Made by a program: the position numbers and the translations under genes. Shown piece after piece: positions 1-5,915 of a DNA stretch of 5,915 nt. The DNA is from Dechloromonas sp. (lineage in GTDB: Bacteria > Pseudomonadota > Gammaproteobacteria > Burkholderiales > Rhodocyclaceae): the NCBI GenBank assembly GCA_013693915.1, contig CP059264.1, positions 2,582,291 to 2,588,205 of the forward strand, given 5' to 3'. The notes under the pieces were generated by a model. That model did not search any database. It was not told the DNA's origin and saw only the letters and a program-made list of their open reading frames with translations. Each line of letters starts with the position of its first letter. Positions within the stretch are counted from its first letter, which is position 1.

Positions 1-13
1 CAGCCGAAGGTTT

Positions 14-32
14 CCGGCTCCAACTGAGCCGG
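14..32 (+). terminator. GC-rich stem-loop, candidate terminator of the gene upstream of the window
   Basis: CCGGCTC (14-20) pairs perfectly with GAGCCGG (26-32) around a 5-base loop, giving a 7-bp GC-rich hairpin. Only a weak pyrimidine/T run (CTCTTGAATT) follows, so it is a poor intrinsic terminator by the usual rule. A competing stem (AGCCG 2-6 with CGGCT 15-19) shares the same bases. In many proteobacteria clpX precedes lon, so this could end a clpX transcript, but no part of such a gene is visible. It sits just before the candidate sigma-32 promoter of lon. Confidence 0.35.
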
Positions 33-34
33 CT

Positions 35-62
35 CTTGAATTGCGGTTTCGCGTCCCAAAGT
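35..62 (+). promoter_or_regulatory. Candidate sigma-32 (heat-shock) promoter of lon
   Basis: CTTGAA at 35-40 matches the -35 element recognised by RpoH. After 14 bases, CCCAAAGT at 55-62 resembles the -10 element (consensus about CCCCATnT). Element spacing and the distance to the lon start (32 bases from the -10 to the ATG) fit a normal promoter with a short leader. lon belongs to the sigma-32 regulon in Escherichia coli, which supports the call. The -10 match is imperfect, and no transcription start has been measured. Confidence 0.5.
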
Positions 63-94
63 AACGGCTGCATACCTATTTCAAAGGCATCGTA

Positions 95-2509
95 ATGTCG
101 AACCCCAACACGCTCCCGGAAACCGTCCAGTTGCCGCTGCTGCCGCTACGCGACGTCGTCGTCTTCCCGCACATGGTGATTCCGCTCTTCGTCGGACGTC
201 CGAAATCGATCAAGGCCCTCGAAATGGCCATGGAAAGCGGCAAGAACATCCTGCTGCTGGCCCAGAAATCCGCCGCCAAGGATGAACCGGAACCCGATGA
301 TCTCTATCGCATCGGCTGTCTGGCCAATATCCTGCAGATGCTCAAGCTGCCCGACGGGACCGTGAAGGTTCTCGTCGAAGGCACGCAGCGCGCCCGCGTC
401 GAAGCCATCGAGGTGCAATCGTCCGTGTTCATGGCAACCGCCGCCCCGCTGCCGCAGCCCGGGGTCGAGGACCACGAGATCGAGGCCATGCGCCGCGCCG
501 TGGTTGCCCAGTTCGACCAGTTCGTCAAGCTGAACAAGAAGATTCCGCCCGAGGTGCTGTCGTCGATTACCGGCATCGAGGATGCCGGACGCCTGGCCGA
601 CACGATTGCCGCGCACCTGCCGCTCAAGCTCGAGCAAAAGCAGGAAGTGCTGGAAATGGACAGTGTCCGCGAGCGCATCGACCGCCTGCTGTCGCAACTG
701 GAATCGGAAATCGACATCCTCCAGGTCGAGAAGCGCATCCGTGGCCGCGTCAAGCGCCAGATGGAAAAGAGCCAGCGTGAGTATTACCTCAACGAGCAGG
801 TCAAGGCCATTCAGAAGGAACTCGGCGAAGGCGAGGAAGGCGCGGACCTCGAGGAACTCGACCGCAAGATCAAGGCCGCAGGAATGAGCAGGGAAGGACT
901 GGCCAAGGCGCTCGGCGAGATCAAGAAACTGCGCCTGATGTCGCCGATGTCGGCCGAGGCGACGGTCGTCCGCAATTTCATCGAGACCCTGATCGGCCTG
1001 CCCTGGCGCAAGAAGACCCGCATCAGCAAGGACCTGCGCGCCGCCGAGAAGATCCTCGACGGCGACCATTACGGCCTCGAGAAGGTCAAGGAACGCATCG
1101 TCGAATACCTCGCCGTGCAGCAGCGCGTCGACAAGGTCAAGGCGCCCATCCTTTGCCTGGTCGGCCCTCCTGGTGTCGGCAAGACCTCTCTCGGCCAGTC
1201 GATCGCCAAGGCGACCAACCGCAAGTTCGTGCGCATGGCGCTCGGCGGCGTGCGCGACGAGGCCGAAATCCGCGGCCACCGTCGTACCTACATCGGCTCG
1301 ATGCCGGGCAAGATCCTGCAGAGCCTGACCAAGGTTGGGGTGCGCAACCCGCTCTTCCTGCTCGACGAAGTCGACAAGCTCGGCCAGGACTTCCGTGGCG
1401 ACCCCTCATCGGCACTGCTCGAAGTACTCGATCCGGAACAGAATCACACCTTCCAGGATCACTACGTCGAGGTCGATTTCGACCTCTCCGACGTGATGTT
1501 CGTGGCCACGGCCAATACGATGAACATCCCGGCGCCGCTGCTCGACCGCATGGAAGTAATCCGCCTCTCCGGCTACACGGAGGACGAAAAAGTCAATATC
1601 GCCATGCGCTATCTGCTGCCCAAGCAGTTGAAGAACAATGGCCTCAAGATGACGGAACTGGCCGTCGCTGACAGCGCGGTGCGCGACATCGTCCGCTATT
1701 ACACGCGCGAAGCCGGTGTCCGCGCCCTCGAGCGGGAAATATCGAAAATCTGCCGCAAGGTCGTCAAGACGCTGGTTCTGAAGAGGCGCAGCAGCAAGAT
1801 TCTGGTCAATGCCCGCAACCTCGACAAATTCCTCGGCGTCCGCCGCTACAGTTTCGGCATGGCGGAGAAGGAGAACCAGATCGGCCAGGTCACTGGCCTC
1901 GCGTGGACCGAAGTGGGCGGCGAACTGCTGACCATCGAGTGCGCCAACATGCCCGGCAAGGGCAACATCCTGCGCACGGGTTCGCTCGGTGACGTGATGA
2001 AGGAATCGGTCGAGGCCGCCCGTTCGGTCGTGCGTGCCCGTGCCCGGCGCCTCGGAATCAAGGACGAGGCTTTCGAGAAGACCGACATCCACATCCACGT
2101 TCCCGAGGGCGCCACGCCCAAGGATGGCCCCTCGGCTGGCATCGCCATGACCACGGCACTGGTATCCGCCTTCACGGGGATACCGGTCCGCTGCGAAGTG
2201 TGCATGACCGGAGAAATCACCCTGCGCGGTGAGGTTCTGGCCATCGGCGGCCTCAAGGAAAAGTTGCTGGCAGCGGTGCGCGGCGGACTAAGGACGGCGT
2301 TGATCCCGGAAGAGAACGTCAAGGACCTAACCGAAATCCCGGACAACATCAAGAACAAGATCGAGATCGTTCCCGTCAAATGGATCGACCAGGTCCTCGA
2401 GAGGGCACTGGAGCGTAGCCCGGAGGCACTGCCGGAGCATGGCGACGAAGGCACGGCAGTTGCGGCCGGTTCCGAGAACGCACCTCCGCAAACCGTCCTT
2501 ACCCATTGA
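95..2509 (+). CDS. lon: ATP-dependent Lon protease (LonA type, S16 family)
   Basis: Cytoplasmic ATP-driven protease that unfolds and degrades damaged proteins and selected regulators; the family forms hexamers. At 804 residues it is about 20 longer than E. coli Lon, mainly because of a variable C-terminal tail after about residue 780. Layout: N-terminal substrate-binding domain (about 12-205), a charged coiled-coil helical region (about 205-345), the AAA+ module (about 350-585), and the protease domain (about 590-780). Walker A is GPPGVGKT (357-364) and Walker B is LFLLDE (420-425). Sensor-1 is Asn474, the arginine finger Arg485 and sensor-2 Arg543. The Ser-Lys dyad is Ser680 in DGPSAG and Lys723 in GGLKEK. 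All are offset by one from the E. coli positions. The start is supported by AAAGG (83-87) 7 bases before the ATG. The gene appears intact and is preceded by a candidate heat-shock promoter. Identification is essentially certain. Confidence 0.98.
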   Translation: MSNPNTLPETVQLPLLPLRDVVVFPHMVIPLFVGRPKSIKALEMAMESGKNILLLAQKSAAKDEPEPDDLYRIGCLANILQMLKLPDGTVKVLVEGTQRARVEAIEVQSSVFMATAAPLPQPGVEDHEIEAMRRAVVAQFDQFVKLNKKIPPEVLSSITGIEDAGRLADTIAAHLPLKLEQKQEVLEMDSVRERIDRLLSQLESEIDILQVEKRIRGRVKRQMEKSQREYYLNEQVKAIQKELGEGEEGADLEELDRKIKAAGMSREGLAKALGEIKKLRLMSPMSAEATVVRNFIETLIGLPWRKKTRISKDLRAAEKILDGDHYGLEKVKERIVEYLAVQQRVDKVKAPILCLVGPPGVGKTSLGQSIAKATNRKFVRMALGGVRDEAEIRGHRRTYIGSMPGKILQSLTKVGVRNPLFLLDEVDKLGQDFRGDPSSALLEVLDPEQNHTFQDHYVEVDFDLSDVMFVATANTMNIPAPLLDRMEVIRLSGYTEDEKVNIAMRYLLPKQLKNNGLKMTELAVADSAVRDIVRYYTREAGVRALEREISKICRKVVKTLVLKRRSSKILVNARNLDKFLGVRRYSFGMAEKENQIGQVTGLAWTEVGGELLTIECANMPGKGNILRTGSLGDVMKESVEAARSVVRARARRLGIKDEAFEKTDIHIHVPEGATPKDGPSAGIAMTTALVSAFTGIPVRCEVCMTGEITLRGEVLAIGGLKEKLLAAVRGGLRTALIPEENVKDLTEIPDNIKNKIEIVPVKWIDQVLERALERSPEALPEHGDEGTAVAAGSENAPPQTVLTH

Positions 2510-2519
2510 TTTCGTGGAG

Positions 2520-2554
2520 AAGCAAGCATGCTGCAGTGCCAGCTGGGCTTGCTT
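2520..2554 (+). terminator. Candidate lon terminator hairpin
   Basis: AAGCAAGC (2520-2527) pairs with GCTTGCTT (2547-2554), an 8-bp stem around a 19-base loop. It begins 11 bases after the lon stop codon. The T run is short (the stem end runs into TTCC), so it may be a weak or factor-assisted terminator or an mRNA 3'-end stabiliser. From here to the tRNA promoter at 2735 I see no further gene, RNA or convincing motif. Confidence 0.35.
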
Positions 2555-2734
2555 TCCGGCCTCATCTTGCCCGTCCAAACCACCCGGAATCCGTTTTCAC
2601 GGTCCATTCGAGCTGGGTGGCTCCCGTAGCGCATGGATGTCCGCCATTCTTGTGCTGCCGATTGCCAGAGGTTGACTCTTTCGCAAACGCCGACACGGAA
2701 GATCATCGACTCGCAACATATTTTGGGACAGGTG

Positions 2735-2763
2735 TTTACAAGGATCGGTCCAGTCCATATAAT
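2735..2763 (+). promoter_or_regulatory. Sigma-70 promoter of the tRNA operon
   Basis: The -35 element TTTACA (2735-2740) and a perfect -10 TATAAT (2758-2763) are separated by the optimal 17 bases. The bases right after the -10 are GCGCCC (2764-2769). Such a GC-rich discriminator is typical of stable-RNA promoters under growth-rate and ppGpp (stringent) control. Transcription would begin near 2770, leaving a leader of about 13 bases before the mature tRNA-Ala, to be removed by RNase P. Confidence 0.88.
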
Positions 2764-2782
2764 GCGCCCTCTTTCACGGAAC

Positions 2783-2858
<76 letters not shown>

Positions 2859-2890
2859 AGCGACAGTGGAAGAGATGGAGTATTGTCCGG

Positions 2891-2966
2891 GTCCCCATCG
2901 TCTAGAGGCCTAGGACACCGCCCTTTCACGGCGGTAACCGGGGTTCGAATCCCCGTGGGGACGCCA
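2891..2966 (+). tRNA. tRNA-Glu (anticodon TTC)
   Basis: Second gene of the operon, 32 bases after tRNA-Ala; reads GAA/GAG codons. The acceptor strands GTCCCCA (2891-2897) and TGGGGAC (2956-2962) pair fully, and the encoded CCA is at 2964-2966. The anticodon stem CCGCC/GGCGG (2918-2922/2930-2934) encloses the loop CTTTCAC with anticodon TTC at 2925-2927. The sequence is very close to E. coli tRNA-Glu. Besides translation, tRNA-Glu supplies the precursor of the C5 haem pathway in proteobacteria (established knowledge). No anomaly seen. Confidence 0.97.
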
Positions 2967-2978
2967 AGGTTTCAGTGC

Positions 2979-3054
2979 GGAGTGGTAGTTCAGTTGGTTA
3001 GAATACCGGCCTGTCACGCCGGGGTCGCGGGTTCGAGCCCCGTCCACTCCGCCA
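2979..3054 (+). tRNA. tRNA-Asp (anticodon GTC)
   Basis: Last gene of the operon, 12 bases after tRNA-Glu; reads GAC/GAU codons. The acceptor stem GGAGTGG (2979-2985) pairs perfectly with CCACTCC (3044-3050). The discriminator G (3051) precedes the encoded CCA (3052-3054). The anticodon stem CCGGC/GCCGG (3006-3010/3018-3022) carries anticodon GTC at 3013-3015. The variable loop is four bases (GGTC, 3023-3026); from memory, E. coli and related tRNA-Asp genes have five (GGGTC). Four-base loops are functional in other tRNAs, so this is compatible with a working gene. Confidence 0.96.
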
Positions 3055-3060
3055 ACCAAT

Positions 3061-3094
3061 ACAAGAACCGGCCAAGGCCGGTTCTCTTGTTTTC
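3061..3094 (+). terminator. Rho-independent terminator of the tRNA operon
   Basis: AACCGGC (3066-3072) pairs with GCCGGTT (3077-3083) around a CAAG loop. The stem can be lengthened by ACAAG (3061-3065) pairing with CTTGT (3086-3090) across a 2-base bulge. A T-rich tail (CTTGTTTTC) follows. It starts 7 bases after tRNA-Asp and separates the tRNA operon from mltD. Confidence 0.88.
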
Positions 3095-3130
3095 ATCGTT
3101 GAAAACATGGGTATTTCCGCTCACAGACGT

Positions 3131-3136
3131 TATACT
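3131..3136 (+). promoter_or_regulatory. Possible -10 element for the mltD gene
   Basis: TATACT lies 45 bases before the mltD start and is a good -10 match. The sequence 17 bases upstream (TGGGTA, 3108-3113) is a poor -35. The nearby TTGAAA (3099-3104) is 26 bases away, too far for a standard sigma-70 promoter. Transcription from here, possibly with an activator, is an inference. The strong terminator ending at 3094 implies mltD needs its own promoter in this interval. Confidence 0.3.
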
Positions 3137-3180
3137 GCGAGCTTACGACCATTCCCGTTCAGAGGCTGGAGTCTTGCCCC

Positions 3181-4695
3181 ATGCATGATCGCAACGTTCT
3201 GTCGCTGGTCAAAGGGTTTACCGGCATTGCACTGATTTCCCTGGCTTCCCTAGTGGCCTCCCCGGTTCTCGCCAATGGCGACAACCAGCCCTTGCTCCTG
3301 TCGATGCTGGCACCTTCGAGCGCCCCGAGCACCGACAACGCCCTGACCGTTTTCGAGGTGCGTCCGGTCCCGGCCGTGGCGCGCACCGTCGATCTGACCG
3401 TCCAGCCCGACGATCTCTGGGTTCGTCTGCGCCACGGTTTCGCGATGACCAACCTGGATGACGACCTGACGCTGCACTATCAGCAGTGGTACCAGAACCG
3501 GCCCGATGCGCTGCGCCGGATGGTCGAACGCAGCCGCCCCTATCTGCACCACATCGTCGAGGAACTGGAAGCGCGCGGCATGCCGACCGAGATCGCCCTG
3601 CTGCCGATGGTGGAAAGCTCCTTCAACCCGATGGCCTACTCGCGCTCGCATGCTTCCGGCCTCTGGCAGTTCATTCCGGCCACCGGCAAGCGTTTCAACC
3701 TCGAGCAGACCTGGTGGCATGACCAGCGTCGCGACGTCGTTGCCTCGACCGACGCCGCAATCGAATATCTGCAGACCATCTACGAAATGCACGGCGACTG
3801 GCACCTAGCCCTGGCCTCCTACAACTGGGGCGAAGGCGCCGTCAAGCGGGCAATCGAGAGGAATGCCGCGCGCGGCTTGCCGACCGACTACGCCAGCCTG
3901 ACGATGCCGAACGAAACCCGGCATTACGTCCCGAAGCTGCAGGCGCTCAAGAACATCTTCAGCAACCCGGTCCTGATGATCCAGCTCGGCCTCCCGGAAA
4001 TCATCAATCGCCCCTACTTCGCGACGGTCGGGACTTCCCGGCCAATGGACGTCAAGACTGCCGCCCGCCTCGCCAACATGCCGGTCGATGAATTTGTGGC
4101 GCTCAATCCGTCGCATAACCGCCCGGTGATGAAGGCCGATACGCCGGTCGTCCTGCCGGCCGAGAAACTTGCCACCTTCCAGCGCAACCTGGAAAAGACT
4201 GACGAACCGCTGACCGAGTGGCAGGCCTATACGCTGAAGTCGGGCGAGAAGCTCGACCAGATCGCGCCGCGTTTCGGCATTACGCTGTCCGACCTGCAAC
4301 GCGCCAACGGTCTCAGCGGCAAGATCAGGCTGGCCGGCGGCTCCACCCTGCTGGTGCCGGCCGGCAAGGGTGCCGACGACCTTGACAGCATGGGTACTGA
4401 ACCCCGCCTGCCGCAGATCGTCGAGCCGGAACCGGCTGCGAAAGCGCCGGTTGTGGCGGCAACGCCTGCCCGTGGCGGCAAGGCGGAGAAAACTGTCAAG
4501 GGCAAGGCAGCCGACACCAGGCTTGCGGCGACGAAGGATGCCAGGAAAGGCGGCAAGCTGGCCGCCGCGGACACCGCCAAGGCGCCGGCCAAGGTCGCGA
4601 AGGCAAGCCCTGGCGAGAAGGCGAAGACCGTGGCCGCCAAACCGGCAGCGCCGGCAACCAAAGTCGCCAAGTCGGGGAACGGCCGGCGCAGCTGA
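3181..4695 (+). CDS. mltD: Membrane-bound lytic murein transglycosylase D-like protein
   Basis: Cell-wall enzyme that cleaves the MurNAc-GlcNAc bond of peptidoglycan, forming 1,6-anhydro-MurNAc, in the periplasm. Residues 1-31 form a Sec signal peptide (basic start, hydrophobic core, VLA cleavage motif). It has no lipobox cysteine, unlike the E. coli MltD lipoprotein. The SLT domain spans about 121-262, with catalytic Glu145 in MVESSFNP, SHASGLWQF just after it, ASYNWGEG (212-219) and YVPK (249-252). A degenerate LysM-like stretch (about 281-335) is followed by one clear LysM repeat (about 348-397). Residues 421-504 are a low-complexity Lys/Ala/Pro tail with 16 Lys, 5 Arg and only 5 acidic residues. 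The total of 504 residues compares with about 450 for E. coli MltD. The start is supported by GGAG (3168-3171) 9 bases before the ATG. The gene is intact and monocistronic, and its stop lies one base from the convergent transporter remnant. Confidence 0.92.
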   Translation: MHDRNVLSLVKGFTGIALISLASLVASPVLANGDNQPLLLSMLAPSSAPSTDNALTVFEVRPVPAVARTVDLTVQPDDLWVRLRHGFAMTNLDDDLTLHYQQWYQNRPDALRRMVERSRPYLHHIVEELEARGMPTEIALLPMVESSFNPMAYSRSHASGLWQFIPATGKRFNLEQTWWHDQRRDVVASTDAAIEYLQTIYEMHGDWHLALASYNWGEGAVKRAIERNAARGLPTDYASLTMPNETRHYVPKLQALKNIFSNPVLMIQLGLPEIINRPYFATVGTSRPMDVKTAARLANMPVDEFVALNPSHNRPVMKADTPVVLPAEKLATFQRNLEKTDEPLTEWQAYTLKSGEKLDQIAPRFGITLSDLQRANGLSGKIRLAGGSTLLVPAGKGADDLDSMGTEPRLPQIVEPEPAAKAPVVAATPARGGKAEKTVKGKAADTRLAATKDARKGGKLAAADTAKAPAKVAKASPGEKAKTVAAKPAAPATKVAKSGNGRRS

Positions 4696-4696
4696 T

Positions 4697-4831
4697 TCAG
4701 CGGGCGGGATGGCAGTGGCCTGCAGGCGTCGCTGAGACGCCGGTCCTTTCCGGATGGCGCTGCCGGCAGACATCGATGGCCAGCAGGCAACGCGGATGGA
4801 ATTGGCAGCCGGCCGGCGGATGGGCTGGCGA
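4697..4831 (-). pseudogene. C-terminal remnant of an oligopeptide/dipeptide ABC-transporter ATPase
   Basis: Read on the minus strand, this stretch encodes SPAHPPAGCQFHPRC, then LLAIDVCRQRHPE and GHCHPAR before a stop at 4699-4697. This matches the C-terminal oligo_HPY motif of OppD/DppD/DppF-type ATPases (consensus like SPLNPPSGCRFHPRCP, then a Cys and a final GH..ACH). The four family cysteines are kept, at 4807-4805, 4789-4787, 4768-4766 and 4714-4712. Everything upstream is missing: Walker A, the ABC signature and Walker B. The open frame continues to about 5041, but past 4831 it no longer resembles the family, and an IS30-like transposase fragment lies there on the other strand. The parent gene would have powered peptide import at the inner membrane. 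Without ATPase motifs the remnant cannot function. The exact subfamily cannot be told. Confidence 0.72.
4725..4741 (+). terminator. Weak candidate terminator hairpin downstream of mltD
   Basis: GGCGTC (4725-4730) pairs with GACGCC (4736-4741) around a GCTGA loop, 30 bases after the mltD stop, followed by GGTCCTTTCC. The stem is short and the T run is interrupted. It also lies inside the antisense transporter remnant, so it could simply be former coding sequence. It is the only plausible mltD transcript end I see. Confidence 0.25.
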
Positions 4832-4852
4832 TTCGGTTTGAGCCCGGCCCCT

Positions 4853-4987
4853 TTGATCGTTGTCGCTTGGCAACTCAATGCCAGACCACGCAAGACCCTC
4901 AACTGGCTCTACCCCGCCACGGTGTTCATGCCTGAGTCCTCTGACTTCAAGCAGCACTTTCATCAACTCGTTGCGCTTCGGACTTGA
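4853..4987 (+). mobile_element. IS30-family transposase, 3'-terminal fragment
   Basis: This plus-strand stretch encodes VAWQLNARPRKTLNWLYPA, then TVFMPE, and finishes with HQLVALRT before the stop at 4985-4987. The block LN.RPRK.L....PA..F is the hallmark of the C-terminus of IS30-family (DDE) transposases, and endings like VALRT are common there. Only about 44 residues remain. The N-terminal DNA-binding region and the DDE catalytic domain are absent, so the fragment is inactive. Its 5' edge abuts the transporter-ATPase remnant. The IS end expected just beyond the stop (about 4988-5012) could not be identified by eye. The family assignment comes from motif memory, not a search. Confidence 0.72.
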
Positions 4988-5010
4988 AACCGCCGTTTGG
5001 AAAAAGTTGA

Positions 5011-5854
5011 TCAATGCTTTTGAAACTCCCTCTCCCACCACAATTTCAAAGGGATCGGAGAGTAAACGTCTGCTGTATCTATCGACAATGCGTCAAGGGC
5101 GGTCTTGATTTGCTCAATTAGCAACTTGTTGTCATTGACAACCCAGTCTGCGACTGGGAGCGGCCTGCTCCAATACGCCATGAATCGCTCATCAGGAACA
5201 TGGGTCTGTTTTGCAAGGATGCTGCGTGTGCGCACCGTAACCTCCAATGCAATTCTGGGTGGATCTCCTTTTACCGCGGCCATTCCGATCGACATAATGG
5301 AAACCTCCAAGACTCCATCAGCCTCGCCAGCAATCAAATTTGCATAATGAGGCTTTTCATTCCGATCGCCCGGGCCATTATCAGCGACCAAGATCACGCT
5401 CCTTCCTCTCTGCTCAAGCTTCGAAGCCACAAGCGAAGCAAATTCATACTGTATTCCCTCCCGACCTATCGCACCCTGTGCAAGTGTTCTTGTAATGGAT
5501 GCTTGATCAGCAGGCAGACCATGAATTGCTCCTTCAGCGCTGCCTGCCACCCCGCCGATTAACGCTCCAGCGATGATTGTGGCTGGGGCGATGAATGGAT
5601 ACAAAGGCCCGAACTGTAGTGGAACTATAGCCCCGACCAGTGCGCCTCCGGCTATTCCTCCCGCCCCCTGTGGCCGCTGCAGTCCCTTGCCCTTTTGCAT
5701 ACCGATTGAGTGTCAGAACTGGTGAAAAGCGGGCTGATACTACGGCGACTTGTCCTCTAGGAAAATCAGGTTGAGAACTAACATGAACCTCCGATGCACA
5801 GCCCATGATGAATGTTGCGAAAAACAACGAGAGCAACCTTGTGATCATTTGCAT
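5011..5854 (-). pseudogene. Glycine-rich lipoprotein of unknown function, split by a frameshift
   Basis: Two minus-strand frames join into one protein of about 280 residues. The 5' part (from ATG at 5854) has a lipoprotein signal peptide with lipobox IMGC. Cys19 would be lipidated, and Ala at +2 predicts outer-membrane sorting. It then runs through QVAVVSARFSP and RYAKGQGTAAATG. The 3' part continues as GGIAGGALVGA, a second hydrophobic Gly/Ala-rich segment (IIAGALIGGVAGSAEGA), then a soluble C-terminal domain of about 170 residues ending in EFQKH. Deleting one base in the run GGGGG (C5664-C5668 on the plus strand) joins the frames as TGAGGIAGG; an extra base near AAAAGGG (about 5690) is an alternative. 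The start has a weak GGA 7 bases upstream. The domain resembles uncharacterised proteobacterial lipoproteins I remember but cannot name. Composition is clearly less GC-rich than lon or mltD. Whether it is a true pseudogene, a sequencing error or a +1 recoded gene is open. Confidence 0.65.
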
Positions 5855-5892
5855 CTCATTTTCCGAACTTTATGCTCCCCGTAAAACCACCA

Positions 5893-5915
5893 CCTAGCAG
5901 CCTGTCGGGCTTACC
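5893..5915. repeat. Possible insertion-sequence terminal repeat at the window edge
   Basis: The last 23 bases contain CTAGCAGCCTGTCGGGCTT. Sequences like AGCAGCCTGTCGG recur at the ends of some proteobacterial insertion sequences, as far as I remember. It includes a small dyad (AGCC, 5 bases, GGCT, 5899-5911). No transposase is visible because the window ends here, and no partner inverted repeat was found inside it. It lies about 40 bases upstream of the lipoprotein gene start. Confidence 0.25.

Noticed and set aside
146..1279. Long antisense open frame of 377 codons inside lon
   Set aside because: It is a shadow of the GC-rich lon codons, with no recognisable domain or start signal and a composition dictated by the opposite strand.
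2672..2677. TTGACT as a -35 element between lon and the tRNA genes
   Set aside because: No acceptable -10 follows at 16-18 bases, and a much better promoter lies at 2735-2763.
3099..3136. TTGAAA plus TATACT as a sigma-70 promoter for mltD
   Set aside because: The spacer is 26 bases, far from 16-18; only the -10 was kept, at low confidence.
3805..4902. Antisense open frame of 365 codons across mltD
   Set aside because: It overlaps the clearly coding mltD frame and resembles no family; the low-complexity content mirrors the Lys/Ala tail.
4929..4963. Minus-strand reading KVLLEVRGLRHEH, resembling the N-terminus of peptide-transporter ATPases
   Set aside because: The same bases encode the well-matching plus-strand IS30 transposase C-terminus, there is no ribosome binding site, and the similarity is short; taken as coincidence.
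5687..5697. Programmed -1 frameshift at AAAAGGG in the lipoprotein gene
   Set aside because: Joining the two frames needs a +1 (or -2) shift, so -1 slippage on this heptamer would give the wrong frame.
5011..5700. Independent gene starting at the ATG at 5700 on the minus strand
   Set aside because: No Shine-Dalgarno sequence precedes it, and the protein would start inside a lipoprotein whose 5' half lies directly upstream in another frame; frameshift explains it better.

Overview
The window looks like a betaproteobacterial chromosome, possibly of the Rhodocyclales. This rests on the style of the Lon and MltD proteins and the tRNA sequences, without any database search. The first 4.7 kb is GC-rich, conserved core genome. 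The last 1.2 kb is a scarred, lower-GC accessory segment.

Core part, left to right. A short leader (1-94) carries a stem-loop and a good candidate heat-shock (sigma-32) promoter for lon. lon (95-2509, +) encodes a complete 804-residue ATP-dependent protease with every catalytic and nucleotide-binding residue in place. An intergenic stretch of about 270 bases follows, ending in a near-perfect sigma-70 promoter (TTTACA, 17 bases, TATAAT) with a GC-rich discriminator. That promoter drives a three-gene tRNA operon, Ala(GGC)-Glu(TTC)-Asp(GTC), closed by a strong rho-independent terminator. Next is an mltD-type lytic transglycosylase gene (3181-4695, +). Its product has a cleavable signal peptide, an SLT domain, one clear LysM repeat and an unusual Lys/Ala-rich basic C-terminal tail.

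Accessory part. Directly downstream of mltD, on the opposite strand, lies the decayed 3' end of an oligopeptide/dipeptide ABC-transporter ATPase gene (4697 to about 4831), keeping only the Cys-rich C-terminal motif. It abuts the 3' end of an IS30-family transposase gene (about 4853-4987, +). Together these look like the scar of an insertion-sequence-associated deletion. Beyond the scar, base composition falls, and a minus-strand gene (5854-5011) encodes a glycine-rich lipoprotein of unknown function split by a one-base frameshift. The last 20-odd bases resemble an insertion-sequence terminus, on memory only.

No CRISPR array, phage module or obvious new multi-gene system is present. The most informative points are the transporter/transposase junction, the frameshifted lipoprotein, an apparent missing G at position 1 of tRNA-Ala, and the sigma-32 promoter. 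Three G-run length anomalies (tRNA-Ala, tRNA-Asp, lipoprotein gene) raise the possibility of homopolymer sequencing errors.
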